64,000 bases of DNA. Origin: Paracoccus tegillarcae (GTDB lineage: Bacteria > Pseudomonadota > Alphaproteobacteria > Rhodobacterales > Rhodobacteraceae). Numbering within the stretch: the stretch's first letter is position 1; each line of letters begins with the position of its first letter. The notes beneath the pieces are model-generated. The model saw only the letters and a program-made list of their open reading frames with translations, made no database searches and was not told the DNA's origin. The DNA lies in contig NZ_CP025408.1 of the NCBI RefSeq assembly GCF_002847305.1, positions 248,001-312,000 of the forward strand, read 5' to 3'. A program made the translations under genes and the position numbers. Below, piece after piece: positions 1-8,679 of this stretch.

Positions 1-1
1 G

Positions 2-661
2 GATAGCGGGCGCGATGATCGCCGCAACGACCGCCGCGACGGGGGCCGCGATGGGGGCGGGCGTGACCGCCGGCGCGATCAGGATCGCGGCAACGACGTG
101 ATCGGGATGGGCAATCATGTGCCCGAATTCCTGACCCAGAGCTTCCGCACCTCCGATCTGATGCCCGAGGGCATCGACGCCGAAACCGAAACAGCCGAGG
201 CACACTCCGATCAGGAGCCCGCCGAAAAGCCCAAGCGTTCGCGCCGCAAGAAAGCCGCGCCCAAGCCCGACGCCGAAACCGGCACCGAAACCGGCACCGA
301 GGCGCAGGCCGCAGACGCCAGCACGGCCGATACGGCAGCCGCACCCGAGGCAGACGCAGCAGCCGAAAAGCCCAAAAAGCCGACGCGCAGCCGCCGCAAG
401 TCCCCGGCAAAGAAAGACGCCGATACGGCAGAGGCTGGCGCAGATACGGCAGCAGCGCCCGAGGCGCAGGCAGAGGCCGACAAACCGGCAGAAAAGCCCA
501 AGCGCACGCGTCGCAAAAAGACCGACGCCGATGCGCAAGCCGCGGCACCGGCAGATCAGGCAGCAGCCGACAGCTCTGCCGAACCCGCGCCTGACGCACC
601 TGCCAAGCCGCGCCGGACGCGCCGCAAGAAAACCGACGAAAGCGCCTCCGACCAGGCATGA
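2..661 (+). CDS. C-terminal tail of probable DEAD-box RNA helicase (5' truncated)
   Basis: The frame is open from the left edge, so only the tail is seen. It begins with an Arg/Asp/Gly-rich stretch (RGG-like, nt 2-97), then a short block containing VIGMGNHVPEFLTQSF, then about 150 residues of low-complexity Ala/Glu/Asp sequence. Four basic islands of the type KPKRSRRKK (near nt 226, 376, 495 and 604) punctuate that sequence. Such Arg-rich plus Lys/Arg-island tails are usual on RhlE-like helicases and RNase E-type proteins and probably bind RNA. The helicase call rests on tail style and on my memory of similar Rhodobacteraceae tails, because no catalytic motif is inside the window. The stop codon lies 16 bases before the lnt start. 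Confidence 0.5.
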   Translation, partial: DSGRDDRRNDRRDGGRDGGGRDRRRDQDRGNDVIGMGNHVPEFLTQSFRTSDLMPEGIDAETETAEAHSDQEPAEKPKRSRRKKAAPKPDAETGTETGTEAQAADASTADTAAAPEADAAAEKPKKPTRSRRKSPAKKDADTAEAGADTAAAPEAQAEADKPAEKPKRTRRKKTDADAQAAAPADQAAADSSAEPAPDAPAKPRRTRRKKTDESASDQA

Positions 662-677
662 TCCGGGGCTTGCGGCC

Positions 678-2219
678 ATGATCCAGCCCAGCAAACCGCC
701 TCGTGTTCGCGCGCCGTGGCACCACCGCGTGGCTGCGACGCTTGTTCCGCTGGCACTGGGGGTGATGGCGGCGCTTGGGCTTGATCCTTACGGGGTCTGG
801 GCGGCAACGCCGGTGGCATTGGCCGTTTTGCTGTGGATACTGGCGCGCGCCCGCGACCGCCGGGTCGCCTTCTGGCAGGCCCTTGCCGCCGGTGCGGGCT
901 GGTTTGCGCTCAGCCTCAGCTGGATCGTCGAGCCGTTTCTGGTTCAACCCGAAATCTATGGCTGGATGGCGCCCTTCGCGCTGATCCTGATGGCCTTGGG
1001 CGGTGCGCTCTTCTGGGCCATCCCGGTCTGGGCTGCGTGGCGGATCGGCGGCGGCTGGCGCGGTCATGTCATCACCATCGCGGCGGCGCTGGTCCTGTCG
1101 GACTGGCTGCGCGGCTGGATTTTCACCGGCTTTCCCTGGGCGCTGATCGGCCATGTCTGGATCGGCACGCCCGTCGATCAAACCGCAGCATTTCTGGGCG
1201 CGCCGGGATTGTCGGCGCTGACCCTGCTGGCCGCCAGCCTGCCCGCGCTGCTGTGGCGCCCGCTTGAAAACCGCGCCGCCGGCTTTGCCCCCGGCACCAT
1301 CCTGTCGGTGCTGCTGATCGGCGCGGTCTGGGCCGGCGGCATGGCACGCCTGTCAAATCCCCTGCCCCCGGACCGCCCGACACAGTTGCGTGTGGTGCAG
1401 CCCAATGCCGAACAGCATCTGAAATGGGATCCGGACTGGGCGCAGGTGTTTTATCAGCGCCTGCTGGACCTGTCAGCCAGCCCCGGCCCGCGCGATCTGG
1501 TCATCTGGCCCGAAACGGCGGTAAACTTTCTCCTGAATGACGCGGGCGCGGTGCTGCCCGATATGGCCCGCGCCGCCGATGCGCCGCTGATCATGGGCAT
1601 CCAGCGTCTGGATGGCAGCCGCTTTTACAACAGCCTCGTCACGCTGGACCGCGCCGGTCAGGTGACAGGCCTCTATGACAAGTTCCACCTCGTGCCTTTT
1701 GGCGAATATATTCCCTGGGGCGACGCCATGGCCCGGTTCGGCATCTCGGCCTTTGCCGCCCAGCAGGGCAACGGCTATTCGCCCGGCCCCGGCCCGCAGG
1801 TCATGACGGTCGAGGGCACGGCACCCTTTCAGCCGCTGATCTGCTACGAGGCGATCTTTCCCCAGCACCTGCGCGGCCTCAACGAACGCCCCGGCTGGCT
1901 GCTGCAGATCACCAATGACAGTTGGTTCGGCCAGTTTTCGGGCCCTTATCAGCACCTGGCCCAGGCGCGGCTGCGCGCGGTGCAATCAGGGCTGCCGCTG
2001 GTGCGCGCGGCCAATACCGGCGTCTCTGCGGTGATCGGCGCGCGCGGCGGCCTGCGCGGCACGCTGGCCCTGGGCGAGACGGGCGTGATCGACGCCCCCC
2101 TGCCCGGCGCGCTGCCGCCCACACCGTGGCTGCGGTGGGGCGACTGGCCCATCGTCGCACTGATGATCGCGCTCTTGGCGGCCCGGCTGATGCTGGTTGC
2201 GCGCCGCAAGCGCGCCTGA
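678..2219 (+). CDS. lnt: Apolipoprotein N-acyltransferase
   Basis: This inner-membrane enzyme adds the third acyl chain to the N-terminal Cys of lipoproteins. The protein has 513 residues, the usual Lnt length. Its N-terminal half has several hydrophobic membrane segments and its C-terminal half is a nitrilase-like domain. The expected triad is visible: Glu279 in IWPETAVNF, Lys335 in YDKFHLVPFGEY and Cys389 in LICYEAIFP. The open frame extends upstream of 678, but that part is Arg-rich, antisense-like and overlaps the preceding gene, so ATG 678 is preferred. The ribosome site is weak, and translation may be coupled to the preceding gene 16 bases upstream. Confidence 0.93.
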   Translation: MIQPSKPPRVRAPWHHRVAATLVPLALGVMAALGLDPYGVWAATPVALAVLLWILARARDRRVAFWQALAAGAGWFALSLSWIVEPFLVQPEIYGWMAPFALILMALGGALFWAIPVWAAWRIGGGWRGHVITIAAALVLSDWLRGWIFTGFPWALIGHVWIGTPVDQTAAFLGAPGLSALTLLAASLPALLWRPLENRAAGFAPGTILSVLLIGAVWAGGMARLSNPLPPDRPTQLRVVQPNAEQHLKWDPDWAQVFYQRLLDLSASPGPRDLVIWPETAVNFLLNDAGAVLPDMARAADAPLIMGIQRLDGSRFYNSLVTLDRAGQVTGLYDKFHLVPFGEYIPWGDAMARFGISAFAAQQGNGYSPGPGPQVMTVEGTAPFQPLICYEAIFPQHLRGLNERPGWLLQITNDSWFGQFSGPYQHLAQARLRAVQSGLPLVRAANTGVSAVIGARGGLRGTLALGETGVIDAPLPGALPPTPWLRWGDWPIVALMIALLAARLMLVARRKRA

Positions 2220-2223
2220 CGTC

Positions 2224-2784
2224 CTAGCGGCAGTTATCGCCGATCACCAGGCTCCACCAGTTGCGCCCGTCGGCACCGCGGGTAATGCCGGCGCCGATCT
2301 CATCGCTCAGCTGACCCAGCAACTGCTCACGATGCGCATCCGAGCGCATGCCGGTCGCCACGGCCTCAAAGGCCGATCCCCCCAGCCACGCCATCTGGAT
2401 CACACCGCAGGTCGGATAATTCACCGAGCGCGCCCGATCGACGATGCTGGACCCGTTGGACCCGGCAACCTGCACCCGCCCGATCCGCGCCATGTCGCAG
2501 GAATTGCTTTGCGCGACGGTGTTCAGACGCGCATTCTCGGTCAGCAGCACCTTGCCCTCGGCCCCGCGCACGGCGTTCACCGCCTCGATCAGCGCATTGG
2601 CCTGAACATCGTCACGCACACAGGACCCGGCCAGCGTCTCGGCGGCAGGATCGGCGGGAATCCCGGTCTCGATCGGCGCCAGATCGCCGCCATCCAGCGT
2701 GATCGCGGTTGTATTGGTGCCGGGCTGGCAAGCCGCCAAAAGGCCGGCACAAGCTGTCAAAGCGGTCAGTCGAATGAAGGCCAT
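2224..2784 (-). CDS. CAP/SCP-domain lipoprotein
   Basis: The protein has 186 residues. It starts with a lipoprotein signal (MAFIRLTALTACAGLLAAC), with the lipobox Cys at about residue 19. A CAP-superfamily domain follows, with LNTVAQSNSCDMARIG, SAFEAVATGMRSDAHREQLL and a C-terminal NWWSLVIGDNC. The frame is open further upstream, but only ATG 2784 places the signal peptide at the N-terminus. Bacterial members of this family are secreted or envelope-anchored and their biochemical role is mostly unknown. It converges with lnt (4 bases between stop codons) and is divergent from guaA. Confidence 0.82.
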   Translation of the reverse strand: MAFIRLTALTACAGLLAACQPGTNTTAITLDGGDLAPIETGIPADPAAETLAGSCVRDDVQANALIEAVNAVRGAEGKVLLTENARLNTVAQSNSCDMARIGRVQVAGSNGSSIVDRARSVNYPTCGVIQMAWLGGSAFEAVATGMRSDAHREQLLGQLSDEIGAGITRGADGRNWWSLVIGDNCR

Positions 2785-2906
2785 CGGCGCGTTCCTTGCA
2801 CAGTGATCTGTTTCAATTGATAAAATCCAACGCCCCAAGGGCTTTCCGGGTTCCCTTGCTCCGCCTGCCCCTTGCACCGCCCTCAGGCGCCGCTTAAAGC
2901 GCATCC

Positions 2907-4460
2907 ATGACCCAGCATCAGCGCCTTCTCATCATCGATTTCGGCTCTCAGGTCACGCAGCTTATTGCGCGTCGCCTGCGCGAGTTGAACGTCTATTGCG
3001 AAATCCACCCCTATCAGAACGTGACCGACGCGTTCCTGCAGGACTTCGCGCCCAAAGCCGTCATCCTGTCCGGCGGCCCCGACAGCGTCACCCGCGAAGG
3101 ATCGCCCCGCGTCCCCGATAACCTGTGGGACATGGGCGTGCCGATCTTTGGCATCTGCTACGGTCAGCAGGTGATGATGCAGCAGCTTGGCGGTAACGTC
3201 GAAGCGGGCCATCACGCCGAATATGGCCGCGCTTTCGTCACCCCGGCGGCTGGTCACAGGAAAGACGGCATCTTTGCCGGACTGTCCGATCGCGAACAGG
3301 TCTGGATGAGCCATGGCGACCGCGTGACCGAACTGGCACCGGGGTTCGAGGTGATCGGCACCTCGCCCAACGCCCCCTTCGCGATCACCGCCGATGAATC
3401 GCGCGGTTTCTTTGCCGTGCAGTTCCACCCCGAGGTGCATCACACCCCGAATGGCAAGCTGATGCTGGAAAACTTTGTCCGCATGGCAGACCTGACCGGC
3501 GACTGGACCATGGCCGCCTACAAGGAAGAGGCGATCCGCAAGATCCGCGATCAGGTGGGCGACAAAAAGGTCATCTGCGGGCTGTCAGGCGGCGTGGATT
3601 CCTCCGTCGCGGCCGTTCTGATTCACGAGGCCATCGGCGACCAGCTGACCTGCGTCTTTGTCGATCACGGGTTGCTGCGCCTGAACGAAGCCGAAGAAGT
3701 CGTGACAATGTTCCGCGACAATTACAACATCCCGCTGATCCATGCCGACGAATCCGAGCTGTTCATCGGAGAGCTGGACGGCGTCAGCGACCCCGAGACC
3801 AAGCGCAAGATCATCGGCCGCCTGTTCATCGACGTGTTCCAGAAATACGCCAATGAAATCGACGGCGCCGAATTCCTGGCCCAGGGCACGCTCTATCCCG
3901 ACGTGATCGAATCCGTCAGCTTCTCTGGCGGCCCCTCGGTCACCATCAAATCGCACCACAATGTCGGCGGCTTGCCCGAAAAGATGGGCCTGAAACTGGT
4001 CGAACCCCTGCGCGAACTGTTCAAGGACGAGGTCCGCGCCCTTGGCCGCGAATTGGGCCTGCCCGACAGCTTCATCGGTCGCCACCCCTTCCCCGGCCCC
4101 GGCCTGGCCATCCGCTGCCCCGGCGAGATCACCCGCGAAAAGCTGGACATCCTGCGCAAGGCCGATGCCGTCTTCATCGACCAGATCCGCAAACACGGCC
4201 TTTACGACGATATCTGGCAAGCCTTCGTGGCCATCCTGCCCGTCCGCACCGTCGGCGTCATGGGCGACGGCCGCACCTATGACTTTGCCTGCGCCCTGCG
4301 CGCCGTCACCTCGGTCGATGGCATGACGGCGGATTATTACCCCTTCACCCACGATTTCCTGGGCGAAACCGCCACCCGCATCATCAACGAGGTCAAGGGC
4401 ATCAACCGCTGCACCTATGACATCACCTCAAAGCCTCCCGGCACGATTGAGTGGGAATAG
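2907..4460 (+). CDS. guaA: GMP synthase (glutamine-hydrolysing)
   Basis: This enzyme converts XMP to GMP, using ATP and ammonia from glutamine. The 517-residue protein shows the class I glutamine amidotransferase domain (Cys84 in FGICYGQQ; His174 and Glu176 in FHPEVHH). The N-type ATP pyrophosphatase domain has the P-loop SGGVDS at 227-232. The C-terminal dimerisation domain ends [11 protein letters not shown], as in the family. The length is normal. It stands alone, divergent from the CAP lipoprotein gene with about 120 bp between the starts. Confidence 0.98.
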   Translation: MTQHQRLLIIDFGSQVTQLIARRLRELNVYCEIHPYQNVTDAFLQDFAPKAVILSGGPDSVTREGSPRVPDNLWDMGVPIFGICYGQQVMMQQLGGNVEAGHHAEYGRAFVTPAAGHRKDGIFAGLSDREQVWMSHGDRVTELAPGFEVIGTSPNAPFAITADESRGFFAVQFHPEVHHTPNGKLMLENFVRMADLTGDWTMAAYKEEAIRKIRDQVGDKKVICGLSGGVDSSVAAVLIHEAIGDQLTCVFVDHGLLRLNEAEEVVTMFRDNYNIPLIHADESELFIGELDGVSDPETKRKIIGRLFIDVFQKYANEIDGAEFLAQGTLYPDVIESVSFSGGPSVTIKSHHNVGGLPEKMGLKLVEPLRELFKDEVRALGRELGLPDSFIGRHPFPGPGLAIRCPGEITREKLDILRKADAVFIDQIRKHGLYDDIWQAFVAILPVRTVGVMGDGRTYDFACALRAVTSVDGMTADYYPFTHDFLGETATRIINEVKGINRCTYDITSKPPGTIEWE

Positions 4461-4516
4461 GCCGGACCTGACGGAAAGCGATCAGCTTGCGCCAGCGGGC
4501 AGAATGCCGAGGCCTC

Positions 4517-5446
4517 TTACCCCCTCGCTGAATCGCTGGATGGATATGTTTTAACTTTGGTCGCGATTCTTTTGAATCTGTGTTCATTCCCGGTGCGAAA
4601 GTCTGGCAAGGCCTCGAATACGCCAACAAAGCGATATAGCGTCCTGTTTAATTCATCACGCGAGCGCGCCATTACGATGCGCGTATCGTAGGGTTCTTCG
4701 TAGACGTGTTCAGGGTTCTTGTTGATTTCAACGATTGTTTCACCGTCGTCCGAAAGTGAGTTGATCCAGTTTGGTTGCTCGTAAAGCTTTGGGAACCAGA
4801 CCATGCACTTACCTGGATGACCAATCGACTTTGCCACCTCAATCGGCAGATCCCATACGCCGCGCTGCCAGTGCCCCTTATTGTAGCCAAAGCAGTTCAA
4901 TGCATCTTTATGTGTCCTAAACGCGGCATGGGGGCCAATTTCGATGAACCCGGATTCCAAGTGCGGCGCTGCGGTAAAGCGCCGTTCGTAGTCCCATGGT
5001 CGAAAACGATTATCATCCACGGCGTTTTTCTTCCGCCGCCGAACAAGCTCAACAAAATTGTCGATACATTCATTGAACTTTTCTATTGTCACTTGGCTTG
5101 CTTTTATTCTTCGTTCTTCAAGCCCTGAAGCGCCTAATATATCAAAGCTGCGCTTGGCATCTTTGATCTTCGCTTGATCTACGTCGTAATGTCCTTCGTC
5201 GATTTCAAGATACAGCCCAAGCTGTGGAAAAAACAGGTCTACGAGATATAACTTGTCTTTTCCGCGACTGCATTGCTGACAAATGAACTCCAGGCCGGGA
5301 TCGTCAAGGCGATGATAGATCCGGTTGACCGCATAGTGCTCCCAACGCTTCTTTGATGTCTTTGAAAGTGACCTGAGTATGTAGTCAAATCGATTCACGA
5401 TTTGCTTTCCCCGCAATGAAATGTCCGACTTACAATACGAAGACAT
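4517..5446 (-). CDS. PvuRts1I/AbaSI-like modification-dependent endonuclease
   Basis: The protein has 309 residues. The N-terminal part (about 25-140) contains KTSKKRWEHYAVNRIYHRL, a QQC segment and YLVDLFFPQLGLYLEIDE. The acidic/His cluster (Asp70, Glu81, Asp83, Glu84, His86) fits a Vsr/PD-(D/E)XK-type nuclease core. The C-terminal part (about 150-300), with HAAFRTHKDALNCFGYNKG, VWFPKLYEQPNW and DGETIVEI, resembles the SRA-like domain of AbaSI/PvuRts1I enzymes. Those enzymes cut DNA carrying 5-hydroxymethyl- or glucosyl-hydroxymethyl-cytosine and need no partner methyltransferase. The gene is visibly AT-richer than its neighbours and lacks a modification partner, which suggests horizontal gain of an anti-phage gene. 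The assignment is from recalled motif similarity and has not been aligned. Confidence 0.72.
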   Translation of the reverse strand: MSSYCKSDISLRGKQIVNRFDYILRSLSKTSKKRWEHYAVNRIYHRLDDPGLEFICQQCSRGKDKLYLVDLFFPQLGLYLEIDEGHYDVDQAKIKDAKRSFDILGASGLEERRIKASQVTIEKFNECIDNFVELVRRRKKNAVDDNRFRPWDYERRFTAAPHLESGFIEIGPHAAFRTHKDALNCFGYNKGHWQRGVWDLPIEVAKSIGHPGKCMVWFPKLYEQPNWINSLSDDGETIVEINKNPEHVYEEPYDTRIVMARSRDELNRTLYRFVGVFEALPDFRTGNEHRFKRIATKVKTYPSSDSARG

Positions 5447-5528
5447 GCTTGTGATGAAAGAGGCCCGTCAGATGATCACTCGCAGTCTGTAGCAAAACCT
5501 GCTCCACCGCCCGCTGCCTGTGTACAGC

Positions 5529-5567
5529 CTGTGCACGCCCTGTGCCTCTTCTGTGCACGCCCTGTGC
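5529..5567. repeat. Two 17-bp direct repeats upstream of the DUF72 gene
   Basis: CTGTGCACGCCCTGTGC occurs perfectly at 5529-5545 and again at 5551-5567, a 22-bp period. Degenerate CTGTG/CCTGT units continue on both sides (from about 5517). They lie between the nuclease gene and the DUF72 gene. They could be regulatory or a scar of the island's insertion; no function is known. Confidence 0.6.
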
Positions 5568-5702
5568 AGCCTGAAACCCAGCATTTACTGGCCCGAACCA
5601 CATCGCCTCGCGCAACAGTTTCGCCACGCAACGCGCGCCCCTGTTGCGCGCCTGGGACTGCCCGACTACGCTCCGCGCAACACCATCCAAAAGAGGCGCA
5701 TC

Positions 5703-6434
5703 ATGATCCGCATCGGCATCGGCGGCTGGAACTTTCCGGAATGGCGCAAGGGTGTGTTCTATCCCGAGGGCCTGCCCCAGCGGCAAGAGCTTGAATTCGC
5801 CAGCCGCGCGCTGGGCAGCATCGAAATCAACGCCACATATTACCGCAGCCAAAAGCCGGAAAGCTTTCAGAAATGGCATGACGAAACCCCCGATGATTTC
5901 GCCTTCGCCGTCAAGGCCAGCCGCTTTGCCACCAACCGCCGCGTGCTGGCCGATGCGGGCGAAAGCGTCCAGCGTTTCCTGACCTCTGGCATCACCCGGC
6001 TTGGCCCAAAGCTGGGCCCGATCAACTGGCAATTCGCCGAAACCAAGCAATTCGACGCCGATGATTTCGCGGCCTTCCTGAACCTGCTGCCCGACAGTCA
6101 GGACGGCCAGCCCCTGCGCCACGCCATCGAGGCGCGGCACGAGACTTTCGCCGATCCCAAGGCCGCCGATCTCTGCCGCGACCGCAACATCGCGCTGATC
6201 CGTTCCATCGACAGCAAATTCCCCGATATCGACGCCGAAACCGCCGATTTCGCCTATGTCCGGCTGATGGGCACCACCGATATCGAAAGGGGCTATGACG
6301 ATGCAGCCCTTGACCGTCACGCGAGGGATGCCCGCCGCATGGCCGCTGGCCGCGATCTGTATCTCTATGTTATCTCTGGCGAAAAACACCGCAACCCGGC
6401 CTGCGCGCAGGCCCTGATGGAAAGACTGACATGA
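5703..6434 (+). CDS. DUF72 (YecE-like) family protein
   Basis: The 243-residue protein begins MIRIGIGGWNFPEWRKGVFYPEGL, the DUF72 opening. It continues with EINATYYRSQKPESFQKWHDETPDDFAFAVKASRF and an IEARHETF block, matching the TIM-barrel-like YecE family. ATG 5703 is preceded by AAGAGG at good spacing, while the upstream open frame is repeat-derived sequence. The biochemical role of DUF72 proteins is not established. The stop overlaps the next start (ATGA), so the two genes are probably co-translated. Confidence 0.87.
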   Translation: MIRIGIGGWNFPEWRKGVFYPEGLPQRQELEFASRALGSIEINATYYRSQKPESFQKWHDETPDDFAFAVKASRFATNRRVLADAGESVQRFLTSGITRLGPKLGPINWQFAETKQFDADDFAAFLNLLPDSQDGQPLRHAIEARHETFADPKAADLCRDRNIALIRSIDSKFPDIDAETADFAYVRLMGTTDIERGYDDAALDRHARDARRMAAGRDLYLYVISGEKHRNPACAQALMERLT

Positions 6435-7240
6435 GCTGCGCCTGCGGACACCATCACGCCCCTACCGCCTGCGACGACACAGGCGCCCCAATCGCGCTGA
6501 AACGCCCGATGATCGCACTGACCGGACGCCTGATCTGCGCCGATGCCGCCCAGATGATGACCGCGCTGGCACATCTGCCCGATCACACCACGCTAAGCCG
6601 CGCCGAGCCCGGAAACCTGCGCTTTGACCTGACGCAGGACGAGGACCCGTTGATCTGGCAGCTAACCGAGCTGTTCGCCGATGCCGACGCCTTCGCCGCC
6701 CATCAGGCGCGCAGCAGAGACAGCGCGTGGGGACAGGCGTCGACCGAGATCAAGCGCGATTTCACCAAGACAGAGGCCATGCCGCATCTGCGCCCCGAAA
6801 GCACCGCCGATCATGCCGCCATCCATGCGCTGACCGTCGCCGCCTTCGGTCAAACCGATGAGGCCGATCTGGTCGACGCCCTGCGCCGCGCCGGTGATCT
6901 GGATCTGTCGCTGGTCGCCAGCCAGGGCGGCACCGTCCTGGGCCATATCGCACTGTCGCCCATAGACGCACCTTTCCCTGCACTGGGATTGGCACCGCTG
7001 TCGGTTCATCCGGCCATGCAGCATCGCGGCATCGGCGCGGCACTGGTCACCGCCGCCATCGCGGCGCGCCCCGACCACGCGATCATCCTTTTGGGCGATC
7101 CGGCCTATTATGCGCGCTTTGGCTTTCAACCCGCCGATCTGCAATCGCCCTATGCCGGCCCCTATTTGCAGGCCACCGGCCCCGGCATCACAAAAGGCGC
7201 GGGCATCACTTTCGCGCCGGCTTTCGCCAGTCTGGGCTGA
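6431..7240 (+). CDS. Fusion of ABM-like monooxygenase domain and GNAT acetyltransferase
   Basis: The protein has 269 residues and two unlike domains. A Cys/His-rich N-terminus (MSCACGHHH) leads into residues of about 25-115 that look like a dimeric ferredoxin-fold ABM/quinol-monooxygenase domain (MIALTGRLICAD, EPGNLRFDLTQDEDPLIWQL, FAAHQARS). Residues of about 118-269 are a GNAT N-acetyltransferase of the YhbS type (LRPESTADHAAIHALTVAAFG; acetyl-CoA loop VHPAMQHRGIGAALV; YYARFGFQPA). Both halves are assigned by pattern only. It overlaps the DUF72 gene by 4 bases. The substrate is unknown. The N-terminal Cys/His cluster may bind a metal. Confidence 0.75.
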   Translation: MSCACGHHHAPTACDDTGAPIALKRPMIALTGRLICADAAQMMTALAHLPDHTTLSRAEPGNLRFDLTQDEDPLIWQLTELFADADAFAAHQARSRDSAWGQASTEIKRDFTKTEAMPHLRPESTADHAAIHALTVAAFGQTDEADLVDALRRAGDLDLSLVASQGGTVLGHIALSPIDAPFPALGLAPLSVHPAMQHRGIGAALVTAAIAARPDHAIILLGDPAYYARFGFQPADLQSPYAGPYLQATGPGITKGAGITFAPAFASLG

Positions 7241-7261
7241 CGGATTGGTCCCGGTCCGGAC

Positions 7262-8170
7262 CTATTCGGCAGGGACGTTCGGCGCGCGCAACCGTACCCG
7301 CTTGATCCGGCGCGGATCGGCATCGACAACCTCGAACTCGGCGCCCGAATCGTGGCCGATCACCTCGCCGCGCAAGGGAATGCGGCCGGTCATCATAAAG
7401 ATCAGCCCACCAAGCGTGTCGATCTCTTCGTCCTGATCATCGCTGCCAAGGCGCAAACCGGTTTCGGCCTCGACCTCATTCAGCGGCGCACGGGCCTGGA
7501 TCAGCCATTGGCCGGGCTTTTCCTCGACCCAGAGGCCGCCCTCGGCCTCGTCATGTTCGTCCTCGATCTCGCCGATCACCTGCTCGATCAGGTCCTCGAT
7601 CGTGACCAGCCCGTCCACGCCGCCATATTCGTCAATGACCAGCGCCATATGCATCCGTTTCTGCTGCATCTGCTGCAAAAGCACGCCGATGGGCATGGAT
7701 GGCGGCACATAAAGCAAAGGCCGCAGCATCGGGCGCAGGGTAAAGCGCCCGCCCTTGCCAAAGCCGTGTTTCAGCGTCAGATCCTTGAGGTGGATCAGGC
7801 CGACCGGACTGTCCAGCGTGCCGCGAAAGACCGGAATGCGGGAAAAACCGTGCTCGCGGAACATCTCGACCAGATCGTCCAGCGAGGTCGTGATCGGCGC
7901 CGCGACAATTTCGACCTTGGGAATGGCAACGTCATCGACACGCAAACGGCGCAGGTTGACCATACCCGGCGCGGGATGGGTCGTCGGGCGACCGTCTTCG
8001 CGCGTTTCCTCTTCGTCGGAACCCTCTTCCTCGCTGCCGAAAATATCGCCGAAAAAGCGCCCAAGGAACCCTCGGTTGCTGGGCAGATCGCGCCCATCCC
8101 CCCCCACGCCATCGGCCGTGCCGGCCGGCTCGTCGAGAGGGGGGGTGCTAGATCGGGGTTCGGAACTCAT
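7262..8170 (-). CDS. CBS-domain CorC/HlyC-family protein
   Basis: The 302-residue protein has an acidic, disordered N-terminus of about 65 residues. It carries two CBS domains (VAAPITTSLDDLVEMFREHGFSRIPVF; VDGLVTIEDLIEQVIGEIEDEHD) and a C-terminal CorC/HlyC transporter-associated domain (GDDQDEEIDTLGGLIFMMTGRIPLRGE, quoted in part). CorC homologues affect Mg2+/Co2+ efflux or membrane ion homeostasis; this one has no membrane segment. Its start overlaps the ybeY stop (ATGA) in the phoH-ybeY-corC order that is widely conserved, usually followed by lnt. Confidence 0.9.
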   Translation of the reverse strand: MSSEPRSSTPPLDEPAGTADGVGGDGRDLPSNRGFLGRFFGDIFGSEEEGSDEEETREDGRPTTHPAPGMVNLRRLRVDDVAIPKVEIVAAPITTSLDDLVEMFREHGFSRIPVFRGTLDSPVGLIHLKDLTLKHGFGKGGRFTLRPMLRPLLYVPPSMPIGVLLQQMQQKRMHMALVIDEYGGVDGLVTIEDLIEQVIGEIEDEHDEAEGGLWVEEKPGQWLIQARAPLNEVEAETGLRLGSDDQDEEIDTLGGLIFMMTGRIPLRGEVIGHDSGAEFEVVDADPRRIKRVRLRAPNVPAE

Positions 8171-8679
8171 GTCACTGTCTCTGTATAAGGGTCTGAAATA
8201 TCAAGGCCGGCAAGGATTGAACGCTCTGCCGCCTCCATGGTTTCGGCGTCGGGGTCATTTTCGTGATCATAGCCGGCCAGATGCAAAATCGCATGGACCA
8301 GCAGATGCGTCGCGTGATCGGCAAGGGGCTTGCCTTGCGCCTGCGCCTCGGCGGCGCAGGTATCGTATGAGATGGCGATATCACCCCACTCATCGCCGCC
8401 GGGCAGTTCGGGCCGCGCGCCCGGCGCGTGGGCACGGTGTTCGATAGCGGGCCAGCTCAACACATTGGTCGGGCGGGGCTTGCCACGGAAATCGGCATTC
8501 AGCGCGGCAATGCGTTCGTCATCACAGCCCATCACCACGATCTCGACCGGGTCCGCCTGCAGCCAGTTCAGGGTCGCACGCGTCGCGCGCTGTGCCAGTG
8601 CCGGCAATCCCGCGCTTTCCCATCTGTCATCCTCGATGACTGTTTCAACCGTTCCGCAATCTGCGACCGGATCAGCCAT
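8167..8679 (-). CDS. ybeY: Endoribonuclease/rRNA maturation factor YbeY
   Basis: This metal-dependent ribonuclease takes part in 16S rRNA 3' maturation and ribosome quality control. The 170-residue protein carries the signature HAILHLAGYDH with His129, His133 and His139 as Zn ligands, and GKPRPTNVLSWP in the family position. ATG 8679 overlaps the end of the upstream phoH-like gene by 8 bases. The frame extends upstream, but that part lies entirely inside phoH. Operon coupling with phoH and corC is the conserved arrangement. Confidence 0.95.
   Translation of the reverse strand: MADPVADCGTVETVIEDDRWESAGLPALAQRATRATLNWLQADPVEIVVMGCDDERIAALNADFRGKPRPTNVLSWPAIEHRAHAPGARPELPGGDEWGDIAISYDTCAAEAQAQGKPLADHATHLLVHAILHLAGYDHENDPDAETMEAAERSILAGLDISDPYTETVT

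Noticed and set aside
5430..6389. Minus-strand open frame of 319 codons
   Set aside because: It is antisense to the DUF72 gene, with no family and no ribosome site.
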